NCBI GenBank assembly: GCA_025464025.1
Contig: JAODBP010000275.1
Span: 1 to 31,625 of the forward strand
Reading direction: 5' to 3'
DNA from: Actinomycetes bacterium
Lineage (GTDB): Bacteria; Actinomycetota; Acidimicrobiia; Acidimicrobiales; CADCSY01
Length of the DNA stretch: 31,625 nt
Part shown: piece after piece, positions 23,072 through 30,731 of the stretch
Layout of the letters: every line of letters begins with the position of its first letter
How positions within the stretch are numbered: the first letter of the stretch is position 1
The notes under the pieces: generated by a model
Database searches by the model: none
The model's input: only the letters and a program-made list of their open reading frames with translations
Told to the model about the DNA's origin: nothing
Translations under genes and position numbers: made by a program

Positions 23072-24088
23072 ATGCCCTTCACCCGCGTTGGGAAGTTGGG
23101 CAACGGGAACTTCGGTGATGTCTTCCTCGAACGGGACGACGGCTTAGACCGCCTCTGTGCGGCGAAGTACGTGTTGCCGAGTGCCGGCAACCGCTTCGCT
23201 GAGGCACAGGCGATGCTGGCGGTGTCTCACCCGAACGTCGTGGAGATCTACTCCGCCGACGAGGACCCTGGGACCGGCGGCGTCGTGATCCGCATGGCGT
23301 ACCACCAGGCCGGCAGCTTGGCGAAGGTCTACGGAGGCAAGCCGGGCGCCGTCGGACCTGTGGTCCGCTCGATGGAGCAAGCGTGTCGCGGACTGCAGCA
23401 CCTACACACGCTGGGGATGCTTCACCGCGACATGAAGCCGGCGAACATGCTCCTGGCCGACGATGGCACGGTCAAGCTCTCGGACTTCGGTCTCTCATTG
23501 CCGATCCAGGCCGGGGGCGTCGGTGACGGCATCGGATACCAGGCGCACGTCCCGCCCGAGGCGATCGGCGCGGGCGAGATCACGACCGTGCAAGGCGACA
23601 TTTTCGCGACCGGGGTAACGCTCTACCGGCTACTGGAGGGCGATGCGCTACTCGACCAGCTGTGGTCGTCAGGCAGCGTCGAAGACCAGATCCTGAACGG
23701 CAGGTTTCCCCCTCGCGACTTCGCTCCGCACATCCACGACCGGCTTCGACGGGTCCTCCGCCGGGCAACGCATATCGACCCAGGTCGACGCTTCGAGACG
23801 GCGACTCATATGCGCCACGCACTCGAAGCGGCGCGACCCGTAGTGAGCTGGACCCCGACGATCGTTGCCGATGACGTTCGCGCGTGGGAAGGCGTTGCGG
23901 TGGACGGCACCGAATACCTCGCGCGGGTCGAGCGGAGAGACTCAGGTCGCTGGACCTTCTGGCTGGAGAAACGGCTCCCGGGTAGGGCGCTCCGCAGGCA
24001 GCACGCGGCGGGCACCGAGGACCTCACGCTCCCGCAAGCGCGACGTCACGCCGCGGATGTCCTCGGAGCACTCGCCCAACCGACCTAA
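23072..24088 (+). CDS. Hanks-type Ser/Thr protein kinase
   Basis: 338 residues. The Gly-loop is KLGNGNFGDVF (residues 8-18), the ATP lysine Lys32 in CAAKYV, the catalytic loop HRDMKPANM (118-126) and the Mg-binding Asp in SDFGLS (137-142); PPEAIGAGE takes the place of the APE motif. The kinase domain ends about residue 255, then a small beta-rich domain (DDVRAWEGVAVDGTEYLARVERRD, RWTFWLEKRLPGRALRRQ) of unknown type follows. There is no membrane anchor and no PASTA repeats, so it is not a PknB-type wall sensor. All catalytic residues are present. Position in a defence island, directly after an RNase H-like gene, suggests an abortive-infection or signalling role. Confidence 0.92.
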   Translation: MPFTRVGKLGNGNFGDVFLERDDGLDRLCAAKYVLPSAGNRFAEAQAMLAVSHPNVVEIYSADEDPGTGGVVIRMAYHQAGSLAKVYGGKPGAVGPVVRSMEQACRGLQHLHTLGMLHRDMKPANMLLADDGTVKLSDFGLSLPIQAGGVGDGIGYQAHVPPEAIGAGEITTVQGDIFATGVTLYRLLEGDALLDQLWSSGSVEDQILNGRFPPRDFAPHIHDRLRRVLRRATHIDPGRRFETATHMRHALEAARPVVSWTPTIVADDVRAWEGVAVDGTEYLARVERRDSGRWTFWLEKRLPGRALRRQHAAGTEDLTLPQARRHAADVLGALAQPT

Positions 24089-24149
24089 GTCCTGCTGTTG
24101 AAGACCGTCATGGGCTTCAGCGACGTGCGCCGCTCGATAGGTTCCGCGG

Positions 24150-24740
24150 CTACACCCGAAGCATGTGTCGTCGTCTGGCCTGGAGTGCGCGCCGTCTGGA
24201 GTCGCGATGCCGTCGCCACGAATAGAGCGCTCGCTTGGTCCGCTCACGTGCCCTGCGACGGATGGCCCTTGCGGAACGCTGAGGCGCGAGAAGGTGATGT
24301 ACCTCAGCCTCTAGCTCGTCGAGGCAGTCGTCGATCTGGTCGAGGTGCCAGCGGGAGTCCGCGGCTTCTTCGTCGGGGCTGAGGACCCGCTCGTCTGAGC
24401 GGTATGAGCGGCCATCGTGCGCCCACTGAAGCGCGTTCTCGTAGTCGAAAGAGTCGAGCCAGATCTGCGAGGCCATTCCAGCGGTCCAGCCCCCCACCAT
24501 TACCGCCCTTCGATCGCACTCTTCCGCTGCCCGGCGTAATGCAGAGAGCAGGGGCAGGTCGGTAGGCGAGTCGAGAGCGTCTCGGATGGAACGGCGAAGT
24601 ATCGGGATGTCGCTTAAGAAGATCGTGCGGACGTACTCCCGCCGCTCCTGATGCCTGTTGAGAACCCGCGTGCCGCCGAACGCCACCACTCCACCGACAA
24701 GCGAACTGAGAACGAGCTCGGCGGCGTCCACAAGCACCAT
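24150..24740 (-). CDS. Membrane-anchored protein of unknown function
   Basis: 196 residues. One N-terminal membrane segment (about 4-25, AELVLSSLVGGVVAFGGT) is followed by a soluble helical part with several Trp and Asp/Glu residues (WTAGMASQIWLDSFDYENALQWAHDGRSY), and an arginine-rich tail (ARAIRRRARERTKRALYSWRRHRDSRRR) that could bind nucleic acid or phospholipid. No family is recognised. It is convergent with the kinase operon and has a perfect 14-base palindrome about 70 bases before its start. In defence islands, single-span proteins often serve as effectors on the membrane, but nothing in the sequence proves this. Confidence 0.6.
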   Translation of the reverse strand: MVLVDAAELVLSSLVGGVVAFGGTRVLNRHQERREYVRTIFLSDIPILRRSIRDALDSPTDLPLLSALRRAAEECDRRAVMVGGWTAGMASQIWLDSFDYENALQWAHDGRSYRSDERVLSPDEEAADSRWHLDQIDDCLDELEAEVHHLLAPQRSARAIRRRARERTKRALYSWRRHRDSRRRALQARRRHMLRV

Positions 24741-24810
24741 CGTACGTCTGTTCGCTGCCGGGCAGGGCTGATGGTTCCGGCCATCTCTGCGCGGCGGTGT
24801 CCGCCCTATC

Positions 24811-24824
24811 GCACCACGTGGTGC
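24811..24824. promoter_or_regulatory. Perfect 14-base palindrome
   Basis: GCACCACGTGGTGC reads the same on both strands. It lies in the 243-base gap between the membrane-anchored protein and the end of the STAND gene, about 70 bases upstream of the former's start. The form suits a dimeric repressor. The rest of this gap holds only weak hairpins. Confidence 0.4.
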
Positions 24825-24953
24825 TTGCGCCTCAGGCGGTGTATGAGGCGTAACAACCCGCGTCGCAAACAGCCGGGTTGCAGAGCATGCCCGCCGCGAC
24901 CAGTGATGTGGAAGAAGACCTGCCGAGAGTGCTCCTGTGGATCAGGCCCGCTC

Positions 24954-24975
24954 CGGACTCGAGCCCGTGAGTCCG
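24954..24975 (-). terminator. Hairpin after the STAND gene
   Basis: CGGACTC (24954-24960) pairs with GAGTCCG (24969-24975), a 7-base stem with an 8-base loop, 9 bases past the stop of the giant gene. There is no T-run. Confidence 0.45.
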
Positions 24976-24983
24976 AGTAGCTC

Positions 24984-27900
24984 TCAGTCGGCGAGGTCGG
25001 CGACGCGACTGTCACCGGCGACCACGAGCAGATCGACGACCCTCTGCCAACGAGCGGCCTGGTCTTCCGTGAGCAGATCCGCGCGCACCTCGTGGAGCCA
25101 CTCCGGCAACGTGAAGGTTGAGGCACAGTGGCTTCCGCTCCCGGCGACGATGCGCTCGACCCAACGCAGGCCCTGGTCGATCTGATCTGCGACGTTGAGC
25201 TCACGCACTGCAATCACTAGGTGGTCGATGCTCATCCGGGTGCGTGTGATGGTCTCGAGCCACCGGTCCACCTGAGGCGCCCATGAGAGGAGGCTTCTCC
25301 AGCGGTACGGCTCGCCGGCCAGTTCTGTTGTGAGATAGCCCCACTGCCCAGGGTTCGGGATAAGAGCTGACTCGGCGTAGTCGCCCCACGTGTGCTCCGT
25401 GAAGATTCCGGGATCCGCTGACGCAGCGTCGAGCACAAGGTCCATGATCTTCGGCCAGAGCCGACGCGCTTGGTCTCCGGCGTCCGGCCGTTCCTCCGCA
25501 GCGGCAGTGATGGCCCGCAGGCCTTCCGCGAGAACTCGACCATTCGAGAGATAGCGCTGGACGTACTCGAGCACAACGTCGTCGCGACCATCGATCGCCT
25601 GCCAAAGCGCGGCGCGCGCTGCCACGAGCGCGTCACTCTCGCTGTGGTGATATCCGTGCTCGTAGGCGAGCAGCGCCCGCTGGTGGGCTGCGAGTAGCGA
25701 GTGCAGCATCACCCTCGCCGTGTCCCCACAGCATGCAGTGCTGATCGCTGCGGACCCTGACGCTCGAATGGCCGGCGTGAGTCTCTGACCGTAGAGCTCG
25801 CTTCCCTCGATGCCGTCCAGGGAACTCGCCTGCGGCGGATTGAGTTTGACGACGGATCGTCGTTGACCTTCGGGGTCCCAGGGACCGATGACGGACTCAA
25901 GAAAGGACTCCGTGACTAGCTCGAGAGCGACCGCGTGATGGCAACGCCCGAACAGATGGGACTCGTCGCAGGGCGTGTTCCAGACCGCATCCAGAGCAAG
26001 TGCGTAGGCAAGCCGCGCCTCGTTCGCGCCGTCGACCGACATGGCTCGGTTGAGATCGACAAGTCCATCCACGTCATCGGATCCGGTAATGCCCAGCACC
26101 GCTCGCACGTCACTCGCTGCAGGTAGCAAGAGAAAAGGCAAAGCACGCGCAGCGGATCGATCAGCTCCCTGGCTGAAGAAGGAGTCGTCGAACAGGTCGC
26201 CGCTGTCCTCCTGTGCAATCCCTGCTGCTATCTCAAGGAGGATCTTCGCGCTCCACATGAGGTCATCGTCAGAGACGGTGCTCCGCGCGCTGAGATGAAG
26301 CTCCACGGCCGACGCCGCGGTTGCAGCGGGCCCATCCAAGGAGAAGCTTGCAGACTGCGGAGGGTCGTCCAGCAGCTGCCGTGCTAGCGCAATGTCAGCG
26401 GCGAGCGCCCGAGCTTCGATGTCAGGAGCTCGGCCGCCGTTGTCACGCACGTGAGCGTGACGAACCGTCAGTCCGATGGCGTCGTTCGTTCGGCGCAGGT
26501 CCGCGTTTGTTTCACCTAGAACTTGCTCGACTTCGGGATCGACCACTTGCTGTATCAGTAGACGGTCGTCCTCTTGCGTGAGTTCGTACGCGGCTCGGTC
26601 GAGGGAAGCCGCCCAGTTCCGCACAGCGGCGAGGTGCTCACGGGCGGCGTCTGACGAGTGATCGCCGATCTCGGCGGTCGCCTTCGCCAGCAGTTGTTCA
26701 CCCAGGTCCTTCAAACGATCAATGCGGTCGCCATCAGCTCGGATTGTGAGCATCATGCTCACTTCCCTGAGGCTCCATGCACGCCGCTCGGGGTTCGGCA
26801 GCTCCGGAACCCGTGCCGCCAACCCGCTGGTTTGGTCACCGATCGAGCGTGAGAACTCCAAGTGCCAGATCGTCGGCTCTACCAAGAACGGGTCGATGGC
26901 TTCGCCAGCCTCCTCGAGATGCCGGACTAGCACGCCCAGTGCGAGCGCCGGCATGGCCAAGCTGTGGGCACTTTCGAGCATGATCGCTGTCAACACGTGA
27001 GGCGGGATGCCTGCGCGGACATACTCCTCGGTCACGAACTCGAGGGCCTGCAGCGCACTCGTGCAGGGGGATGGGCCCACACCGGTGCCGCGATACCAGT
27101 GCCAGACGTTCCCGTCGCCGAGGTACTCGCGCTGCTCCCCAGCTATTGAGAGCAGGTGCTTGGTGCCGGTCTCGTCCTCCCCACTCCAATGGCCATAGCG
27201 CAGGTTCCGAAGGATGCGGATGCGGTGTCGAGCTGCGTGGTCGAGCATCCGGTTCAGGAACGCGACTCCTCCGCGGTAGTCGGCTCGGAACATCGAGAGG
27301 AAGGGCCCGTGCGTGAAGGACGCCAGCGCTGATCCAAGTCCCCGGTAGTGGTGGCGCCGGATGCCGTCCTCACCGAGACCGCCGGACCACCCGAGCCCGT
27401 CCTCCTCATCATCGTCCTCCTCCTCGATGTAGTAGGCCGCTGCGAGGTCAATCAGTAGTTTCGGGTCGTAGGCGGCAAGGCTGAGTCCGGCGAAGATCGG
27501 CTCGACGGCGTGATCGAGTGAGTGGGGCTCATCCTCGGCGATGCGTCGCAAGATCGCCTCACCGTCGGCTCCGAGGTCGGGGCCCAAGAGCGCGAGGTGC
27601 TCAATCTGCGGGTCTCGGATCCAAAGGTACGGACGGCGCCGCGGCGGTTCTGGGCGCTTCCGACGGCGCCGAGACATGGAGAAGCTGCTGACGGCTGCGA
27701 ACCTCTTCCGCTGCTCTTCATCAGCAGCGATCTCCTCCGGCGTTCGCGCCGCGAGTCTCGCCTGTTGCTCGGCTTCGTGTTCGTCCAGGACGCGCTCGTT
27801 CTCGGCGCAGCGCTTGAGGATCCGGTCCCGTAGAGCCATGCGTACTGGGTGTCCAGCGGGCGTGCCCTGGAGTGTGTGCGCCTGGAGCCAGTCACGAATA

Positions 27901-30101
27901 ACCTCGTGCACTTCGTCGGAGATCTCGCCTACGGCTTCTGTCTCGAGAAGTTCGGCGATCACAGGCTCGGCGATGAGCGGCTGGAGGATCCCGCTGGGTT
28001 GGTGCCGCCCGTGTAGGACGCGGATCACGCGCGCCAGCCCCGATGCCTTCTTCTCAAGGAGCATCGGCCAGGCATCTTTCAGTAGTTCGCCCGATTCCGG
28101 TACCGCCAGCAGTGCTTCGGTCGGGACATCAGACCATCGCTCACCGCCACCAGCCTCGGCGATGGCGTCGAAGCCTTCTTGGAGTGCGCCAGATCGACCT
28201 CGCCGGGGATGCGCCGGGGTGTCGGGGGCGGATAGCAGGATCTCGCACGCAAGGCGTGCCGACGGGAGGGTCCAACGAGGAGCCCCGATCGCGGACAGCG
28301 CACTGGCGGGGTCGCGCTCGGCGAGCAGCAATCGCGCCACGGAGTAGGCGCGCAATAGGTCGTGCTTGAACGCAGGCACTCGTTCCCACGGCAACTGACT
28401 CGCGGGGAGCAAAAGACCACTCCGCCGAAGACCATCGACAGCCACATGGTCGAGGCGTCCGAGGAGGACATCGGTGTCGCTCTTATCGACTGCATGCGAG
28501 GCGAGCAGCAACATGACCTGCTCGCGAGCATCGGGCGCGCCCAGGTTGTTGCGCTCGTTGTTTCTGACGAGATGCCGCCAGATGTGGTCGAGCGCCTGCG
28601 CTTCGCTCACAGGGAGGCCGGGGTCATCGGCTCGAGCAAACAGTTCGATGACGATCGGTCGGCGCAGCAGCTCTCGCGCTCTCGGGTTTTCGACCAATCG
28701 CTGGAGGACGGGCAGGTGTGCGGCCGCCGTTGCAACTTCATCATCGTCCAACCCTGGGACGACGTATTCGCGGCGCGCTTGGCCCATCAGCTGGGCGGCG
28801 ACGCCGGCTCCCTCAGTGGTGGCAACTGCGATCACCTTGAGGCCGGCGGAGCGAGCGCTGCCAACCAGGTGGGAGAAGGTTTCACCGTGGTCCTCCGCGG
28901 CCGCCTCGGCGGAGTCGATGACCAGCAAGCGGTCGGGAGCAGTGAGCTCGGAGAAAAGCCGCTCGAGTGGGGTTGATAGAAGTGCGAGCAATTCGAGGTG
29001 ACGGGTTGGTAGATGACGGAGATTGACGGCGACTGCCTGACAGCCATCACCGAGCTCGCGTGGTTCGATGGCGTCCAGCACCAGGGCGCTCTTGCCGACA
29101 CCCGAGTCGCCCTTCACAATGACGTCCCCATCGGCGCGCATGGCCGCGGCGAGTTCGTCGCGGACTGCACGGCGCGGCAGCGTCAGGCCCGTCGACCCCG
29201 TGCCGACGACCGATCGCGCCACAGCCACTCGCGCTTGCTGGTCGAGTGCCCGGAGCGTTGACCATCCAGCCGGCGGCACCGGCACGTCTGAACGGATGTA
29301 GCCGTGTAGTCGTCGACGAAGGCTTTGAGCGTCCAGCGCACCGGCGTTCCGGGCTAGCTCTCCTGAGAGTTGCTCGATTCGATCGCGGAGTGCGATGGCG
29401 GCCTCGTTCGAAGGCTCGCGCACAGAAGTTCTTAGGTCGTCTACGAGGCGCGTCCAGCCGGCTTCGTGACCAGGCTCAAGCTCCACCTGCATGATCCAGA
29501 GCCGACGAAGAAGATTCCAGCACCGCTGTTCTGCGCCGGATACGTCGCCGTCGCCAGTCTCGGCGAGGGCGGCTGCGACCATGTCGACGAGGTGGTTGAG
29601 TCGTCCCTTCGTCGCGAACTTCCCTGGCGTGCGAACAAGTTCGACGAACTCTTCAGCGGTGGCCTGTCCTCGGGCGACTACCGCTAGTTCGGCCAACTCT
29701 TGCGCGTGCTTCTGCGGACCTGAGACCGCCACCGCGAGACGTCGCTCTTCGTAGGACTGTTCGTTGCGCTCCGCGTCGAGATCCGCCCGAACGAGAGCCG
29801 CGACGAGCTCCCCGGTCTTGCGATCGCTCCTGATGAACTTCGGCGCGCGTCGAACCGCTATCTCGAGTCGTATCGACGTCGTAGCCGAGAGAGATGCCGT
29901 GGCGACGAGGTCGTCGACGGAAGTGCTCGGTGACTGCTGGAACGCGACGCGGTCGGGGGAACGATCATCCAGCTCTAGGACGGCTCCCCCAGTGAGCAGA
30001 CGAACCAGAAGAACGGCCCCAAGTCGGTGCTCAAAACGGGTCCCGCCTCCGCCTGTCGAGTACGGGCTCGCACTCGTCGTCTCTTCTATCTCGTCCGACA
30101 C
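24984..30101 (-). CDS. Giant STAND-type NTPase (1,705 aa), putative phage sensor
   Basis: Start GTG 30101, 14 bases after the hsdM-stump stop, with GCGGGAAA between; upstream codons read only the stump in another frame. The N-terminal domain (about 1-150) begins STGGGGTRFEHRLG and contains FQQSPSTSVDDLVATA and RLEIAVRRAPKFIRSD; an acidic Glu...Asp-Asp...Glu-x-x-x-Arg order recalls degenerate PD-(D/E)xK nucleases, but this is weak. The NTPase follows: Walker A GDSGVGKS (331-338), Walker B LLVIDSAE (392-399), a sensor strand KVIAVATTE and the late FKHDLLRAYSVARLLL typical of NACHT/STAND modules. Then come about 1,100 residues of helical repeats, with a basic patch (MSRRRRKRPEPPRRR) and an acidic run (EEEDDDEED). 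The layout, effector-NTPase-long sensor, is that of Avs-like defence proteins. Confidence 0.85.
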   Translation of the reverse strand: MSDEIEETTSASPYSTGGGGTRFEHRLGAVLLVRLLTGGAVLELDDRSPDRVAFQQSPSTSVDDLVATASLSATTSIRLEIAVRRAPKFIRSDRKTGELVAALVRADLDAERNEQSYEERRLAVAVSGPQKHAQELAELAVVARGQATAEEFVELVRTPGKFATKGRLNHLVDMVAAALAETGDGDVSGAEQRCWNLLRRLWIMQVELEPGHEAGWTRLVDDLRTSVREPSNEAAIALRDRIEQLSGELARNAGALDAQSLRRRLHGYIRSDVPVPPAGWSTLRALDQQARVAVARSVVGTGSTGLTLPRRAVRDELAAAMRADGDVIVKGDSGVGKSALVLDAIEPRELGDGCQAVAVNLRHLPTRHLELLALLSTPLERLFSELTAPDRLLVIDSAEAAAEDHGETFSHLVGSARSAGLKVIAVATTEGAGVAAQLMGQARREYVVPGLDDDEVATAAAHLPVLQRLVENPRARELLRRPIVIELFARADDPGLPVSEAQALDHIWRHLVRNNERNNLGAPDAREQVMLLLASHAVDKSDTDVLLGRLDHVAVDGLRRSGLLLPASQLPWERVPAFKHDLLRAYSVARLLLAERDPASALSAIGAPRWTLPSARLACEILLSAPDTPAHPRRGRSGALQEGFDAIAEAGGGERWSDVPTEALLAVPESGELLKDAWPMLLEKKASGLARVIRVLHGRHQPSGILQPLIAEPVIAELLETEAVGEISDEVHEVIRDWLQAHTLQGTPAGHPVRMALRDRILKRCAENERVLDEHEAEQQARLAARTPEEIAADEEQRKRFAAVSSFSMSRRRRKRPEPPRRRPYLWIRDPQIEHLALLGPDLGADGEAILRRIAEDEPHSLDHAVEPIFAGLSLAAYDPKLLIDLAAAYYIEEEDDDEEDGLGWSGGLGEDGIRRHHYRGLGSALASFTHGPFLSMFRADYRGGVAFLNRMLDHAARHRIRILRNLRYGHWSGEDETGTKHLLSIAGEQREYLGDGNVWHWYRGTGVGPSPCTSALQALEFVTEEYVRAGIPPHVLTAIMLESAHSLAMPALALGVLVRHLEEAGEAIDPFLVEPTIWHLEFSRSIGDQTSGLAARVPELPNPERRAWSLREVSMMLTIRADGDRIDRLKDLGEQLLAKATAEIGDHSSDAAREHLAAVRNWAASLDRAAYELTQEDDRLLIQQVVDPEVEQVLGETNADLRRTNDAIGLTVRHAHVRDNGGRAPDIEARALAADIALARQLLDDPPQSASFSLDGPAATAASAVELHLSARSTVSDDDLMWSAKILLEIAAGIAQEDSGDLFDDSFFSQGADRSAARALPFLLLPAASDVRAVLGITGSDDVDGLVDLNRAMSVDGANEARLAYALALDAVWNTPCDESHLFGRCHHAVALELVTESFLESVIGPWDPEGQRRSVVKLNPPQASSLDGIEGSELYGQRLTPAIRASGSAAISTACCGDTARVMLHSLLAAHQRALLAYEHGYHHSESDALVAARAALWQAIDGRDDVVLEYVQRYLSNGRVLAEGLRAITAAAEERPDAGDQARRLWPKIMDLVLDAASADPGIFTEHTWGDYAESALIPNPGQWGYLTTELAGEPYRWRSLLSWAPQVDRWLETITRTRMSIDHLVIAVRELNVADQIDQGLRWVERIVAGSGSHCASTFTLPEWLHEVRADLLTEDQAARWQRVVDLLVVAGDSRVADLAD

Positions 30102-30115
30102 TCGTATTTCCCGCT

Positions 30116-30598
30116 CTACGCCGAGTCCCCGGGGCGGTCGAGCGGGAGCGATGCAGCAAGCTCCGAAATCGGCGCACGCTCTCCTTCGAGCTCCTCGAGG
30201 ATCTCCGCCGCCAACGCGCCAAGCGCCGGAAGGGATCTCGCGTTGTCGAGCGACGCGTCTTGCAACCACGTGATGTCGAGTTTGGCCCTAAAAGGGGCGA
30301 CAAGCTCGTCGCAGGCGAACCGATGGAAGCGCTCAGTCTCGACTCGTACCGATCGATCCTCCGGCTGGTAGCAGTCCACGAAGTCGGCGAGCACGGCTGC
30401 GCGCAGCGGGTTCGTCTTCAGTGTTAAGTGCATGTTGGTGCGTAGGTCGTTGACCCACGTCTCCTTCGTCCTGGGATCTGCGGCGGCCGGTTCAGGTCGA
30501 AGAACCGTCCCCCTTGGTCGTCCCAGAGCCAACCGTGCTTCGGAGGCTCTGGGGGCGTGAACCTCCACGAGCAGAAGTAGATCCAAGCGGAGAGACAT
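30116..30598 (-). pseudogene. C-terminal stump of a type I DNA methyltransferase (HsdM)
   Basis: From about 30478 to the stop at 30116 the frame reads KETWVNDLRTNMHLTLKTN, then LADFVDCYQPEDR, VETERFHRFACDELVAPFRAKLDITWL and ASLDNARSLP, the conserved C-terminal tail of N6-adenine methyltransferases of type I restriction systems. The whole catalytic domain (with NPPF/Y) is missing. A neighbouring frame (GGRFFDLNRPPQ just upstream) may be the preceding strand after a frameshift. The stop lies 14 bases before the STAND start, so an ancestral hsdM-STAND operon is likely. The stump ends close to the inverted repeat at 30646, probably the point of truncation. Confidence 0.8.
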
Positions 30599-30645
30599 CC
30601 GGAGAACAAGATCGAGAGGCCGACCGTTCCGGCGTCTCCACAGTC

Positions 30646-30663
30646 AGATAATGCCCGTTATCT
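30646..30663 (-). repeat. Right copy of cassette-flanking inverted repeat, recombinase-like site
   Basis: AGATAA-TGCCCG-TTATCT is a 6-6-6 structure: perfect inverted arms around a central region, the form of a tyrosine-recombinase crossover site. It lies 69 bases past the integrase stop. Its inner 14 bases (30649-30662) recur inverted at 22457-22470. Confidence 0.55.
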
Positions 30664-30731
30664 AGCGAACGGAACGCGGCCTGGCCGCGCGACCTGGAAG
30701 CCGCGTGTCCACCCCACGGAGGTGTCCAGCT

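Noticed and set aside
30102..30269. Longer start for the STAND gene
   Set aside because: The extra 56 residues (Arg/Ala/Gly-rich) overlap the hsdM stump in another frame; GTG 30101 follows a purine-rich stretch and starts just before the conserved domain.
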